NCBI GenBank assembly: GCA_008711295.1 | Contig: VUYV01000074.1 | Coordinates: 3,452,797 to 3,516,796 of the forward strand | Reading direction: 5' to 3' | Source of the DNA: Anarhynchus alexandrinus | Taxonomy: Eukaryota > Chordata > Aves > Charadriiformes > Charadriidae | DNA: 64,000 nt | Part shown: piece by piece, positions 49,911-60,185 of the stretch | How positions within the stretch are numbered: the first letter of the stretch is position 1 | Layout of the letters: every line of letters begins with the position of its first letter | Translations under genes and position numbers: made by a program | Notes under the pieces: generated by a model | The model's database searches: none | Told to the model about the DNA's origin: nothing | What the model saw: the letters and a program-made list of their open reading frames with translations, nothing else

Positions 49911-51341
49911 CTAGACCAGGTTGCCCAAGGCCACGTCCAGCCTGGCCTTGAACACCTCCAGGGATGGGGACTCAACAACCTCTCTGGGCAGCCTGTTCCA
50001 GTGCCTCACCACCCTCAAAGTGAAAAACTTCTTCCTAATGTTCAATCTAAACCTGCCCTCTTCCAGTTTGAAGCCATTCCCCCTTGTCCTGTCACTACAT
50101 GCCCTAGTAAAAAGTCCTTCCCCAGTTCTCCTGTAGGCCCCCTTTAGGTACTGAAAGGCCGCAATAAGATCTCCCCGGAGCCTTCTCTTCTCCAGGCTGA
50201 ACAGCCCCAACTCCTTCAGCCTCTCCTCATAGGAGAGGTGCTCCAGCCCTCGGATCATCCTCGTGGCCCTCCTCTGGACACGCTCCAACAGGTCCATGTC
50301 CTTCTTATGTTGGGGACTCCAGAGCTGGACGCAGTACTCCAGGTGGGGTCTCACGAGAGTGGAATAGAGGGGCAGAATCACCTCCCTCGCCCTGCTGGCC
50401 ACCCTTCTTTTGATGCAGCCCAGGATGCGGTTGGCCTTCTGGGCTGCGATCGCACATTGCTGGCTCATGTTGAGCTTCTCGTCGATCAGCACACCCAGGT
50501 CCTTCTCCTCAGTGCTGCTCTCCAGCCATTCCCCGCCCAACCTGTAATTGTGCTTGGGATTGCCCCGACCTAGATGTAAGACCTTGCATTTGGCCTTATT
50601 GAACTGCATGAGGTTGGCTTGGGCCCACCTCTCCAGCCTGTCCAGGTCCCTCTGGATGGCATCCCTCCCTTCCAGCGTGTCTACCTCGCCAAACAGCTTG
50701 GTATCATCGGCAAACTTGCTGAGGGTGCTCTCGACCCCACTGTCCATATCTCCTACAAAGATGTTGAACAGTACAGGTCCCAGCACCGACCCCTGAGGAA
50801 CACCACTTGTCACTGGTCTCCACTTGGACATCGAGCCGTTGACCGCAACTCTTTGAGTGCGACCGTCCAGCCAGTTCTTTATCCATCGAGTGGTCCATTT
50901 GTCAAATCCATGTCTCTCCAATTTAGAGACCAGGATATCGTGTGGGACAGTGTCAAATGCCTTGCACAAGTCCAAGCAGATGACATCAGTCGATCTTCCT
51001 TTGTCCACCGCCGTTGTGACCCCTTCGTAGAAGGCCACCAAATTAGTCAGGCATGATCTGCCCTTGGTGAAGCCATGCTGGCTGTCACCAATCACCTCTT
51101 TGATTTCTGTGTGCCTCAGCAGAGTTTCCAGGAGGATCTGCTCCATGATCTTGCCAGGCACAGAGGTGAGACTGACTGGCCTGTAGTTCCCCGGGTCTTC
51201 CTTATTTCCCTTTTTGAAAATGGGGGTTATGTTTCCCCTTTTCCAGTTGTCAGGAACCTCGCCAGACTGCCATGACTTCTTAAATATGATGGCTAGTGGC
51301 TTAGCGACTTCATCTGCCAGTTCCCTCAGGACCCTGGGGGT
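49911..51341 (-). CDS. CR1 ORF2 C-terminal part: reverse transcriptase, 5'-truncated
   Basis: The frame is stop-free for 476 codons from the truncated end of the element to a TGA/TAA-type stop at 49911. In full CR1 elements ORF2 encodes an endonuclease and a reverse transcriptase that copies element RNA at the target site. Here the endonuclease and N-terminal RT are missing. Visible RT motifs, in order, are [35 protein letters not shown] (first catalytic Asp), [16 protein letters not shown] and the catalytic FADDTKLF (FADD at 50703-50714). They are followed by the thumb-like region with [15 protein letters not shown] and the ending [10 protein letters not shown]. The longest sub-frame beginning at a permissible start codon is 49911-51161. 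No promoter or start remains, so this is a retroelement fragment and not a host gene. Confidence 0.93.
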   Translation of the reverse strand, partial: TPRVLRELADEVAKPLAIIFKKSWQSGEVPDNWKRGNITPIFKKGNKEDPGNYRPVSLTSVPGKIMEQILLETLLRHTEIKEVIGDSQHGFTKGRSCLTNLVAFYEGVTTAVDKGRSTDVICLDLCKAFDTVPHDILVSKLERHGFDKWTTRWIKNWLDGRTQRVAVNGSMSKWRPVTSGVPQGSVLGPVLFNIFVGDMDSGVESTLSKFADDTKLFGEVDTLEGRDAIQRDLDRLERWAQANLMQFNKAKCKVLHLGRGNPKHNYRLGGEWLESSTEEKDLGVLIDEKLNMSQQCAIAAQKANRILGCIKRRVASRAREVILPLYSTLVRPHLEYCVQLWSPQHKKDMDLLERVQRRATRMIRGLEHLSYEERLKELGLFSLEKRRLRGDLIAAFQYLKGAYRRTGEGLFTRACSDRTRGNGFKLEEGRFRLNIRKKFFTLRVVRHWNRLPREVVESPSLEVFKARLDVALGNLV

Positions 51342-51345
51342 CAGA

Positions 51346-54300
51346 TGAGAAGAAGATGGTCAGAAGCAGATGAGGTTCTTTGGATGTGCCTTTCAGATCA
51401 CTGCCTGACAGTAAAAATGCTGTGCGTGGCACCCACCAGCCTGGCTGGCTGCACCTCTGATGCGTCTGCCCAAAGCTCTCCCTGGGTATGTGATGTCTGA
51501 AAGGCAGATGAAGGAGCTTTCACTGATAGGAGGGTTACACCTGGTTGTTTCCCTCTAGTTTCCCTCTATTCTAGTGTGGATTGTCAGTGGAAAATACTAC
51601 TGCTGTAAGGCAGAGACTGCTTTATATGGCTCAATTCAGGCTTCAGCCTGCTTTTATCCAGGACTAACTCCTTGAATTTCAGTATTTTTTTTTCTAATTG
51701 ACACCAGTACAAAGAGGAGAAAATCAAGTGATAAAAATCTCTTCCAGTAAGAGATCCTGGAGCTGTCTTTGCCATTAAAGTCTCTCTTCACAGCAGGGTC
51801 TTGAGAAAGTTTAAGGAATGCATGTCTGTCGATTCAGGAACAGGCACAACAAGTCTAAGCGCCTTCCTGAACCACTGCCTTAAAATAACTCCACCAATGG
51901 CCACTTGTGCAGTGACATTTTAGAAATGTGCACCGCCTTATTAGAAAACTCGCCTGTGAATACCAGGCAATCTACTGCGGTTCCTGGGATGTCAGCCCAG
52001 AATCCCAGCAGCCTTCCCATCTCAGCACAGCTCAGAAAGGCAGTTTTTAAATTAAAATCCTCATGTAAAATAATAGACATTGCGAGATGGGAAGCCTCAT
52101 AAATTGAAAAATGTCAGTTGGTTTTGCAAAGGTTGCTTACTTATTTTCACCTCATAAACATTTCAGAAGGGATTCTAGCACTTTGTTAAACTGCTGCAGT
52201 ATTAGAGTCTTCCATGTTTATTTATACGCACCTAGTAAACGCCCTGAAGTAGCCAAAGGGCCTGGTTTCAGCAGCCCCACGGCTGGTGACTTGGGCTTTT
52301 CATTTTTTTGTTGTGCTGGATTAATGTTCTGATAGACAAACCTGAGCAAAGTGTGAACATGAAATCCAGATGTTTGTTTCCTGAGGAAATGTGAGAGCCC
52401 ATCAGCTAACCTCCCCAGTCCAGGTGCACTCATCCAAAGACAGCTGATGGATAAATGCCCAACTCGGTGTATCCTTTCTTTTGCAGACTCCATCCCGTCA
52501 GCAGCTTACCTACCACACTCAGCACAGGTGGGTCAAGCACTCTGTTCAGGAGCTGCAGAGGATCTGTAAGGCAGGATCCCAGCCTGACATAGGTTGGCTC
52601 ATCTCCAGCCAAGGTTATTGGCCAAATGCTCAACTGCTGGATAGTTTATTTGATTTAAAGTCATTGTGAAAATCTGTGCGGCTCTGTACAGTGATTTGTT
52701 TCCACTTTCAGGGTGTTTGTGCTGACTTGCCCCACTGGAAACTTGCTTAAGCTGGTGGAGTAAAGCGGTGCTTCCTCTGATTTCAGCTGGTCTCAGGGTC
52801 CTCTCATTCTCCTGGACCACATCTTCATTTCAGTTACACCAAAGTAAATGCTACTGAGGACAGAGGAGCTATAACACCAAAATAATACTGTGAGATAGAA
52901 GAAACCTTTTACTTATTTTGCTAGTTTATCCTTCACCCTGTGCGTATGTGTCCTCGTGTGTCCTTCATCCTGTCCCGTGCAGTGGGATCAGCCCCAGTTC
53001 TCCTGCCCCGAGCCTCCCCTCTGCAGCCCCTCTGACCCTGCCGGCGGGGTTTGCTCTGAAGCTCCCCCAAAACATGTTTTCTAGGTAATATCAGCGGTTA
53101 AGCTTTCACCCGGTGAAAGTCAACGTGAGCCAACAAAATCAGCACTTTTGGGCCGGTGACAGGGAGGTAAGTGTCATGGGCTAAAGCCGCAGTGCAAAAG
53201 GTTTTCGCACGGGTGTTAAGGGGTGTGTTCGTGACAGACCCCAGGCTAGCTTAACTGTCTGGACAACATCTTCTCCTGAATCTGTGGGTGGTTTTTGTGC
53301 CGTTATTTTTGCTGAGCCATATACCTCCCTCATCTGGAACATGTCCATTGATTTTAGTGAATTTCTCAGGATTTTCATCAGTGCTAAAGAACATTCAGTT
53401 CATTGCTCACAATAATGACACTACCTCGGCCCTGAGAGGGCTATGGCAAATGGGCCAAATACAAAGTTGGGGTAGGCAAGAATATCCTCCTGTGGAAATT
53501 TTGGGGACAGATTTTGCAATCCTTTGTATCTGTCCAAATCAGACCTAATCAGTGTGTAAGCTGACCAGAAAAAGTGTCTAAACAAAACTGGTATAAAGTG
53601 GGCGTGCAAAAGGAATATGAGTTCCATTTCCCGGGGGCCAAGGGGAGGTACTGAACAGCACGGAAGGAGAATTGTAATGAAGGGTACTTGTGTGGGGACA
53701 CAGCTGTATGAAGAACAAGGGAAAATCAACCCTGCACAGACTTATGTTATCTGTGGATCTAGCTGCCGGTATTTTGGTGAATCTGTTGTTGCTACTACAG
53801 CCATCTGGAGCATGCAAAAGGGGTGAAGCTTGTGATTTTTAAAAAGCATTTGGGACAGTTTCCTTAGTTCCCGGCTCTTCAGAGAGCAGTACCTGAAGCA
53901 GTGCTTGTCGTTCGTTGTGGGAGGGGAAGGAGCAAGTGACCTGCACCTTGTCTGCTGGGAACTCCCACGGGTGTAACGCTTGCCCTATCCGTGTGCTCTC
54001 CAGAAAGCCGCTGTGCCTACCTGGGTGACAATGTTCAGTGTGTGACAGTGGCTTTTCCCAGTAACGCGCATCTATCCTGCCAGTCCTGTAATCCGTGTTT
54101 GCCGCTCAGGTTTAACATCCATCCTTCTGCTGCGCTGAGGACTGACTGTGAATTCCCTCTCTCCCCCTCCCTCGGTCGGTGTGAGCTCTGCTGCCGGGCG
54201 GAAGGGGAAGGGAATGTGTTAATGGCTCTGTAACGAGAAGGGTGATTTTTCCTGGCAACGCTTTTAGGTTTGCTTCCAGAACGTGTACAGTTATCATTTA

Positions 54301-55356
54301 TGCTCCTTTAAATTCTTTCCTTTTCTCAGAAGAGGTCGGTGCATAGAAAGAGAATTTGGACTATCAGGCCGCTGGCACTGGCCTGCATTTTCCACTGTGT
54401 GCATTTGGAATACAGTTTGGTCTTGTGCCTCTCCTGATTTGTTTACCTTTTCCCTTCCCCTCTTCCTGCTTCCNAAAATATTAAGTAAGCCATTAAATCA
54501 CTTTTACAATTTCCCTGAAAACCTTAAAATTGCACATTTGACCTCCTGAAGTGTGAAGGGCCCAGTGAAATGACTAAGACATATTAGTGCTTGGGTCCTC
54601 GAAGCACTCAGAAGACGACTTTGGGTCCTTGCTACTGCAACAAGACCTTTGAAAATGTCAAATCTAATCCTTAATCCAGAGGTGTCATAGCTGTCAGTCT
54701 AAGAGGGTCAGTTTGCAGATAGGGAATCGCTCAGCATATAGTGCACTGTCACACCTGTATCGGTATAGGACGGGTGGCACCTCCTTGCTTTCTCTCTTGC
54801 TCCCATCGCTTGTTTGCTGCAAAATCGAGCCCTGTTTGTTTGTTTGCAACGAGCAGTCAAAAGGTAAAAAGAGGAGCAAAGGGACCATGAGGACCTTCCT
54901 TCAGTTGTGTCTGCTCAGGGTTTCTCTACCCTTCAAAGCAGAATGTGGCTGAACAGAACTGGGCAGGGACAGGACGGCACTGGATTGATCTGTGTTGTAG
55001 AGCTTCACACAACCCCTATTCAACCCCTCTCAGCTTGAACACCTGTGGTTTTGAGTATCAGTGCTCCTGACTTTGATATGTACGTCAAATATTGCAATTT
55101 GAAATTCTGCACTGTGGATTCAAATCTATCCCCAAGCTACGGTGAACAGCAGTGATCACCGTGTCATAGCCAGCAGATGGGTTCCCGGGAGATGAGAACT
55201 CCTAGCCTGATCTTTTCGAACCACTGTTAATGTCATGAAAAAGGCCACCTTGGTCTCTGTGATATCTCTGCTACTTAGAATCGGTGTTTTTAGGAAGGTA
55301 ATTTTATTTTTGGAAGGAAAATTATTTTTCATTACGAAGATAATTATAACTAGGGA
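51346..55356. other. Unique non-coding stretch
   Basis: No gene is recognised. A segment at about 53083-53166 has good splice edges (TTTTCTAG| ... GGGAG|GTAAGT) but every frame contains a stop. A C/T-rich tract precedes the ambiguous base at 54474. Confidence 0.5.
54474..54474. other. Ambiguous base (N)
   Basis: A single undetermined base inside a C/T-rich tract, an assembly or base-calling uncertainty. Confidence 0.99.
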
Positions 55357-55430
55357 GTCTCTGTGTTTCAATCAGTTAACACGTTTGTCTGTTAACTGAA
55401 AGGTTGGTGGTTTGAGCCCCCCCTAGGGTG
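55357..55430 (+). pseudogene. tRNA-Asn(GTT) pseudogene (SINE head)
   Basis: Compared with vertebrate tRNA-Asn, the 5' acceptor strand GTCTCTG, the anticodon loop CTGTTAA (anticodon GTT at 55391-55393), the 3' half of the anticodon stem, the variable loop AGGTT and the 5' T stem GGTGG are kept. The D stem is broken (TTTC against ACAC) and the T stem has one mismatch. The 3' acceptor strand carries an extra T at 55424. It cannot fold into a functional tRNA. It is therefore annotated as the 5' part of the SINE and not as a gene. Confidence 0.85.
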
Positions 55431-55445
55431 GGTTCTCCCCTTTCA

Positions 55446-55523
55446 TCTGCCCATGGCAGGGGGGTTGGAACCAGATGATCTTTAAGGTCCCTTCCAACCC
55501 AAACCATTCCATGATTCTATGAT
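55446..55523 (+). mobile_element. CR1 3' tail of the composite SINE
   Basis: Sense-strand CR1 terminus: ATGGCAGGGGGGTTGGAACC, AGATGATCTTTAAGGTCCC, TTCCAACCC and ATTCCATGATTCTATGAT. Its close match to the local CR1 points to the same source lineage. Confidence 0.9.
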
Positions 55524-56764
55524 ATTGGGCTGTAGGGTTTTGGCCATGCAAAGCTGTCTATTGTAAAATGAGATATATTTCTGCTGGCAGTTCCTAGCAC
55601 AGAGGAGGAAAAGGGTTGCTCCCTGCACCCCCACAGTGAGCCCAGGGCTTGGGACTGGGGAGGCAGTGGGTACGCTTCCATATGAAATGACCAGGAATGC
55701 CTATGATCGGATGACAAAAAGTTGTGGTTCCTAGGAATCAGTCCTGTTTCAGAGCAAGCAACGGAAATAATATTGCTTCTACTGCTGTTTTGCTCTAAAA
55801 GAAATATTAATGTAAAAATAGAGTAATTTAGAAATAACTCTCTTCCCCTAGCTAGCTGTCATGGCAGCAAAAGCCCCGTAACAGAGCCAGTCCCCAAGCC
55901 AAGGTTATTTCTAAACCACTTCTAATTCGTGGAAACCAATTTGCAAAATTTTGGGTGGTTTGGGAATAAGAAAAGTCACTTTACAAATCATTGTCTGCTG
56001 CAGGAAAAGCAATTGTCATGGACCCAAAGCATAAAAACACGATATGGGGGTTTTTTAGTGTATCAAGTCATGTGACAAATTAGAGGGATACCAAATAACA
56101 TAATTTCAACACAGTCAAACAGCTCGCGCTCCGCTTGCATGGTGATTATCCTCTCAGTTTACACAGATCTTTGCACTCCTGTGGTGCTTTAATAACATCA
56201 CTTTAAAACCCTGACATTTGGGTAACATGAGGAGCAGCGAACACTCGCAGCACCTACAGTCATCAGTCACTGTCAGCTCCGGGCTGAGGTTTCTCTGCTT
56301 TCTAAACATATGGCTGTATGTTTAGCTTAAACTCCTTTTTCTGACACCGGGTATTTCCCATAGCCCCCAGAAAACAACCTGGAGAGTCTCTGGTTGGTGT
56401 GTCCAGCTGCCTGAAGCCTCGAGAGCCTGTGCAGAGAGCAGGCGAAGGGAGAGGTTTGCAGTTCAGTGTCAAGAGCTGTTCGTTAATCCCGGCTGCTCCC
56501 TGAGGGGGATGCTGGGGACAGCGCGTTGTTTGTGTGGCAGTAGAGCGAGGGCCCTACTTGAGATGGAGGGGAGGGGGTAAAAAAAATAGCTGAATAATAA
56601 AAGACAGCCTTTGATCTGAGGAACTTACAGGGCCAGGTGGAAAAAGGGGATGGAAGAAGGGCACGATTGAGGTGCTTCAGGTAGTGGTTGTGTGTGATAA
56701 ATGCCTCGAAGAAGCAGGGTCTGATTTTTCTCTCCGTTCAGTCTAAGCAGCCAGGCTTTGGTTT

Positions 56765-56816
56765 CATTTGTACTGGTGTAAACCACAGATAGATCCACTG
56801 ACTTCAGTGCAATGAC
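56765..56816. repeat. Ancient palindromic repeat fragment
   Basis: TACTGGTGTAAACCACAGAT followed by CCACTGACTTCAGTGCAATG fits the old bird/reptile repeat with blocks GGTGTAAATCAG and CCATTGACTTCAATGG. Confidence 0.45.
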
Positions 56817-59216
56817 AGGACTCTGCTGTCAGGGCTGTTGACTTGAGAGCAGTAGCTCCACTTAGCACCTGGCTGAATAGAAGTCAATCCTGTATCTGGG
56901 ATGAGAAGACCGGGACTGGCTGGTAGCTGGCTGTTTTCCAGTTGTTGGGTCTCTATTTGGTCCAGTGAGAACCAAATTCATCTCCCAATGAAATGGGTGC
57001 TGCCTGCTGCTGACAGCGTTGGAGGTCTCCGAGCATTTTGTAGGAGCAGGACTTACACCAGTGGCATCACTACGTGCCCGGTAATGTCTGTGTGCAGCCA
57101 GTCCCGTGCTGCTCAGCAGCCTGGCGTCCCCCAGCCCTCTGGAGCCGTGGTGTGGCACCACCCAGGGCAGGGTTTCTGCCCCGCTGGGTGAGCAGAGCCG
57201 AGGTACCCATGGCAGCGTGCTGGGTCTGTTGCTTTTCTAGTGGCAGCCTTCGCAGCCCACCTCTTTTTGGTGTTCAAAATGCTCCTTGTGTTACTTATCA
57301 CGTACTGTTATTATTTTTACTTCTATTGCAGTAATTACAAAAAAAGTTAGCTGCTTCTTCAATGTTTACATTAGGCACATCTGATGTGCAAACAACAAAA
57401 AACCTCACTATGTCATTTTTCCCCAAAGACAATTAGGCTTTGCTGTGGCAAGGTTGGGCTGTGGGGAGTGGAGATGCTTCAGACTCATGAAGGATCCTCT
57501 TGCGACGCAACGTCCCAACTTCTGTGACATGATGCAGTTCAGTAGCCCAGTTCCCGATCCTCTTCTGTCTGGTCACTGGAATCGTCTGCTTGGTGGCAAT
57601 GTGCTTGATTTGGGGCTGCAAGATAGGGCTCGGAGTGCTTAGTCAGTATTATCTGCTCTGCTTCATTCCACTGGTTGGTTGGTTGGTTTTAAATATATTT
57701 TGGATGCCTAATAATTCCAATAAGAAATTTCTAAAAGAACATCAGAAAAGCCATCCACAGTATTTAAATCACTATGTTAATGCGACTGAGCTCATGCGGC
57801 TAAGAGATTGCAAATCATTTTCAGATGCCGTCAGCATCTTTTTTTTTGTGCTTGTCTATGTCCTCCCATGACCATTGCTTGGAGAGCCATGTACACACTC
57901 GAAGGATTTGCTTTGAGGGGAGGGCTCAAATATCAAAGTGGAAAAAAAGCATTCAAGCCTAAAAGCTGACCATAAAGCCCAGCACATCATTTTCAGAAGC
58001 AGAACATTATTGTTACTCTGCTGACAAACTTCTTTTGAGGGCAGCAGCACGGTCCAGCACCATTTTACATTTGTCTTGAAGCCGCACGTAACCAAAATAA
58101 ATATATGGTTACATAAGAAACTATATTACGTTCTTGCTCCTGGGTTCCAAGTCTAATTGTAAAGTAAGCACAAATCCAGTATGTCTGCCCTTACAGAGGT
58201 AGAGGGCCAACCTCCTCCTACACGCGATCCAGTTAGTTCTCACCTGGGCTAAATGGGCCAACCAAGCAGAAGGAAGGTGGTTTTTGTCCCTTCTTCTAAG
58301 GTCCTCGTGTAAGATGTGGAGGCCCTTTGTGGAGGTGAAGACAAGGGGACAGGTAGGGAGAGGCGCTGAACAGGCTCCGGAGAGCAGCCACGTCTCAGGG
58401 AGGACAGTATGTGGGTTTTGGACATAGCCCAGCTTGGTGCGAGTAACTGAAGCCCAGAGGATTACATTGCTCACATGAATCAATAATGATTTATACAGCT
58501 TCATTAGTATGCCAGCAGCAATGCCTATAGTTATAGTGACTTAACGCCGTGCATGGTACAAGCCTGCTTTCTGCTGCGTGTGACCAGGGAAAGAGTTATG
58601 TTGCGAAGCTGTGACAAACCTGCACTTTTAGAGCCGGGCTTTGCAATTTGGCAGGGCATAATTGTACTTCTTTGCCCCTGAAGGTGTTGTGAAAATATAT
58701 GAATCATTGTTTGTTTCCAAAGTGCTTGGACACTATAACTTCAAATGGGATAGAAAAAACCCATGAAGGAATCCAGTTTGGTTCAGAGCAGAGATCCTCG
58801 TGAAAGACAAACCTTGGCCTGCAGAGGGGAAGGATCTGGCCATGTGGCTGGCGTGATGCAGAGAAGGACGAAGAAACACACAGCAAGAATAAGCAGGCAA
58901 TGTTAGGACCTTGAGTTTTCTGAAGTTGGCAGTCTCTCAGCTTTAATCAAGCACAAATTGTTCAGTTCCATGCAGAAGGGACTGGATAATTTTCACTGCC
59001 CTGCGCTCCCTATGGGAACAAAATCAGGGTTCCTTCTGGCTTCTTGGCTGGGTTAGGGTACAGCAGCCACAGAGGGGAAAAAAGCTAGTAAGATGAAAGG
59101 GCATTTTCCATGTCATAATGTTCTTAACAGGACTTTATAGCCCCTGGCAACAGGATACTATACGGTGCTCAGTATTCTGTCTCCATTTCTAGACCTGTAG
59201 TGTAGTAGAATAATAT

Positions 59217-59233
59217 ATGTGTGTGTGTGTGTA
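59217..59233. repeat. (TG)n microsatellite
   Basis: About eight TG units following AATATA. A short dinucleotide repeat that could be polymorphic. Confidence 0.9.
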
Positions 59234-59444
59234 AGTTCCTAAAGAAAGGACACTGCAGCAGAGAAGGTAAACTAAATCTGAGGCACCCGGGCAGCAGGAC
59301 AGTGACTGCTATAAAAGCCCATGTGGAAGTGAATGTTATCAATATGAGTGGCCACACATTGACAGAGGATAAGATTGTTATTTATGAAGGACAAATGAAA
59401 ATGACACCTACCTCGGACAACCAAAGTTTGAAATTGTAAATTTC

Positions 59445-59560
59445 AAACTCTTTACAAAGGAGGCCAGTACCATCAACACTGTGGGCAGTAAGGTCCAGAG
59501 AGCTGAATCCAAGGTCATCTAGTCAAGGCAGAAGCGATGCTGAGACCAACACTGTGCACC
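59445..59560 (-). repeat. Possible MIR-like SINE relic
   Basis: GGTCCAGAGAGCTGAATCCAAG followed by GTCATCTAGTCAAGGCAGAAG resembles antisense MIR (CTCAGAGAGGTTAAGTGACTTGCCCAAGGTCACACAGCTAGTAAGTGGCAGAG) with a small internal deletion. It ends where the CR1 copy begins. Confidence 0.45.
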
Positions 59561-59569
59561 TGAATAGGC

Positions 59570-59954
59570 TGAGGGCTGAACGTCTGGAAAGCAGTTTTTA
59601 GAAGAGACCTGAGGATCCTGGTGGACTAGTTGACCATGAGCCAGTAGTGCCCTTGCAGCAAAAGCAGCCAACAGCATCCCAGGTTGTGTTAAGTGTGCGC
59701 ATGCATCTGGAGTGCTGGGCTTCCCAGTACAAGAGAGGTGTGGACATACTGGAAGGGCCACATCTTGGAGCATCTGGCATATCTGAGCAGAAGGTGAGAG
59801 CACTGGAATTGTATAGCAGGGATGATCTTATCAATGCGTATAAGTACTTCATGGGGGAGTAAAGAAGAGAGCCAGACTCTTTTCAGTGGCGCCCAGTAAA
59901 AGTACAAGAGGCGATGGGCACAAACTGAATACAGGAAATTCTATTTAAACATCG

Positions 59955-59986
<32 letters not shown>

Positions 59987-60185
59987 TTAACTGTGGCAGT
60001 GGCTGAACAATGAACAGGCTGCCTGGAGAGGTTGTGGAGACTCCATCCTTGGAGGTATTCAAAACTTGACTGGACAAAGCCCTGACCAAACTGCTTTAGT
60101 TGACCCGGCTTTGAGCAGGGGTGTTGGACTAGGCAATCTACAGAGGTCCCTTCCAACCTCCACCATGCTGCAATACTATAACAGA
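59570..60185 (+). mobile_element. Older CR1 LINE copy, 5'-truncated and internally deleted
   Basis: Sense-strand CR1 can be followed in order: 'ctggaaagcag...gaagagacctgaggatcctggtgga' and 'catgagccagtagtgcccttgcagc' (ORF2 late part), 'tggagtgctgggcttcccagtacaagagag', 'gatcttatcaatgcgtataagtac', 'cttttcagtggcgcccag', 'gctgcctggagaggttgtgga' and the terminus 'agaggtcccttccaacc'. Internal deletions are visible after 59690 and near 59755. The frame is destroyed by frameshifts and stops. The terminal octamers are decayed to 'gctgcaatactata'. It differs in sequence from the young CR1 at 49.8 kb and probably belongs to another, older CR1 subfamily. The frames at 59519-60468 are shadows of this element. 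Confidence 0.9.
59955..59986. repeat. (GATT)8 microsatellite inside CR1
   Basis: Eight perfect GATT units lie inside the CR1 3' region, between the block reading 'ttctatttaaacat' and the block reading 'aactgtggcagtggctgaacaatg', where the consensus has an A/T-rich run. It is probably length-polymorphic. Confidence 0.95.

Larger units (their letters stand above)
49813..51345 (-). mobile_element. Young 5'-truncated CR1 LINE
   Basis: The 3' end on the minus strand is at 49813, marked by three ATTCTATG octamers (seen as AATCATAG at 49813-49840), the CR1 hallmark. Then come about 100 bases of 3' UTR and the ORF2 frame up to about 51341, where similarity to CR1 stops abruptly. The copy is about 1.53 kb and is 5'-truncated like nearly all CR1 insertions. 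It has no poly-A tail, as expected. The intact frame shows it is far younger than the CR1/L3 relics elsewhere in the window. It is probably a member of the avian CR1-J-like group, but the subfamily was not determined. Confidence 0.95.
55357..55523 (+). mobile_element. Composite SINE: tRNA-Asn head + CR1 3' tail
   Basis: The first 74 bases align with vertebrate tRNA-Asn(GTT). About 16 bases of linker follow, then about 78 bases of CR1 3' terminus (55446-55523) in the same orientation, ending in ATTCTATGAT. This is the architecture of a tRNA-derived SINE mobilised by a CR1 enzyme that recognises the shared tail. The tail from 55453 agrees at 65 of 71 positions with the 3' end of the young CR1 at 49813. 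The B box is preserved except for one C-to-T change (GGTTTGAGCC). The A box and D stem are eroded, mainly at former CpG sites. No target-site duplication is obvious, as expected for CR1-type insertion. CR1-tailed tRNA SINEs are known from passerine birds; whether a tRNA-Asn-headed family has been described I cannot tell. A single template-switch chimera is the alternative. Confidence 0.8.
55524..59444. other. Unique non-coding stretch
   Basis: No gene is recognised. It includes a (GGTT)n run at 57672-57690, a TG repeat at 59217-59233 and a palindromic-repeat fragment near 56770. Open frames are short and without motifs. Confidence 0.5.

Noticed and set aside
50238..51056. Plus-strand open frames of 111 and 145 codons
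   Set aside because: They are antisense shadows of the CR1 ORF2 frame.
53083..53166. Exon-like segment with good acceptor and GTAAGT donor
   Set aside because: All three frames contain a stop codon.
55357..55430. Functional tRNA-Asn gene
   Set aside because: The D stem cannot pair, the B box is mutated, the acceptor 3' strand has an insertion and it is fused to a CR1 tail.
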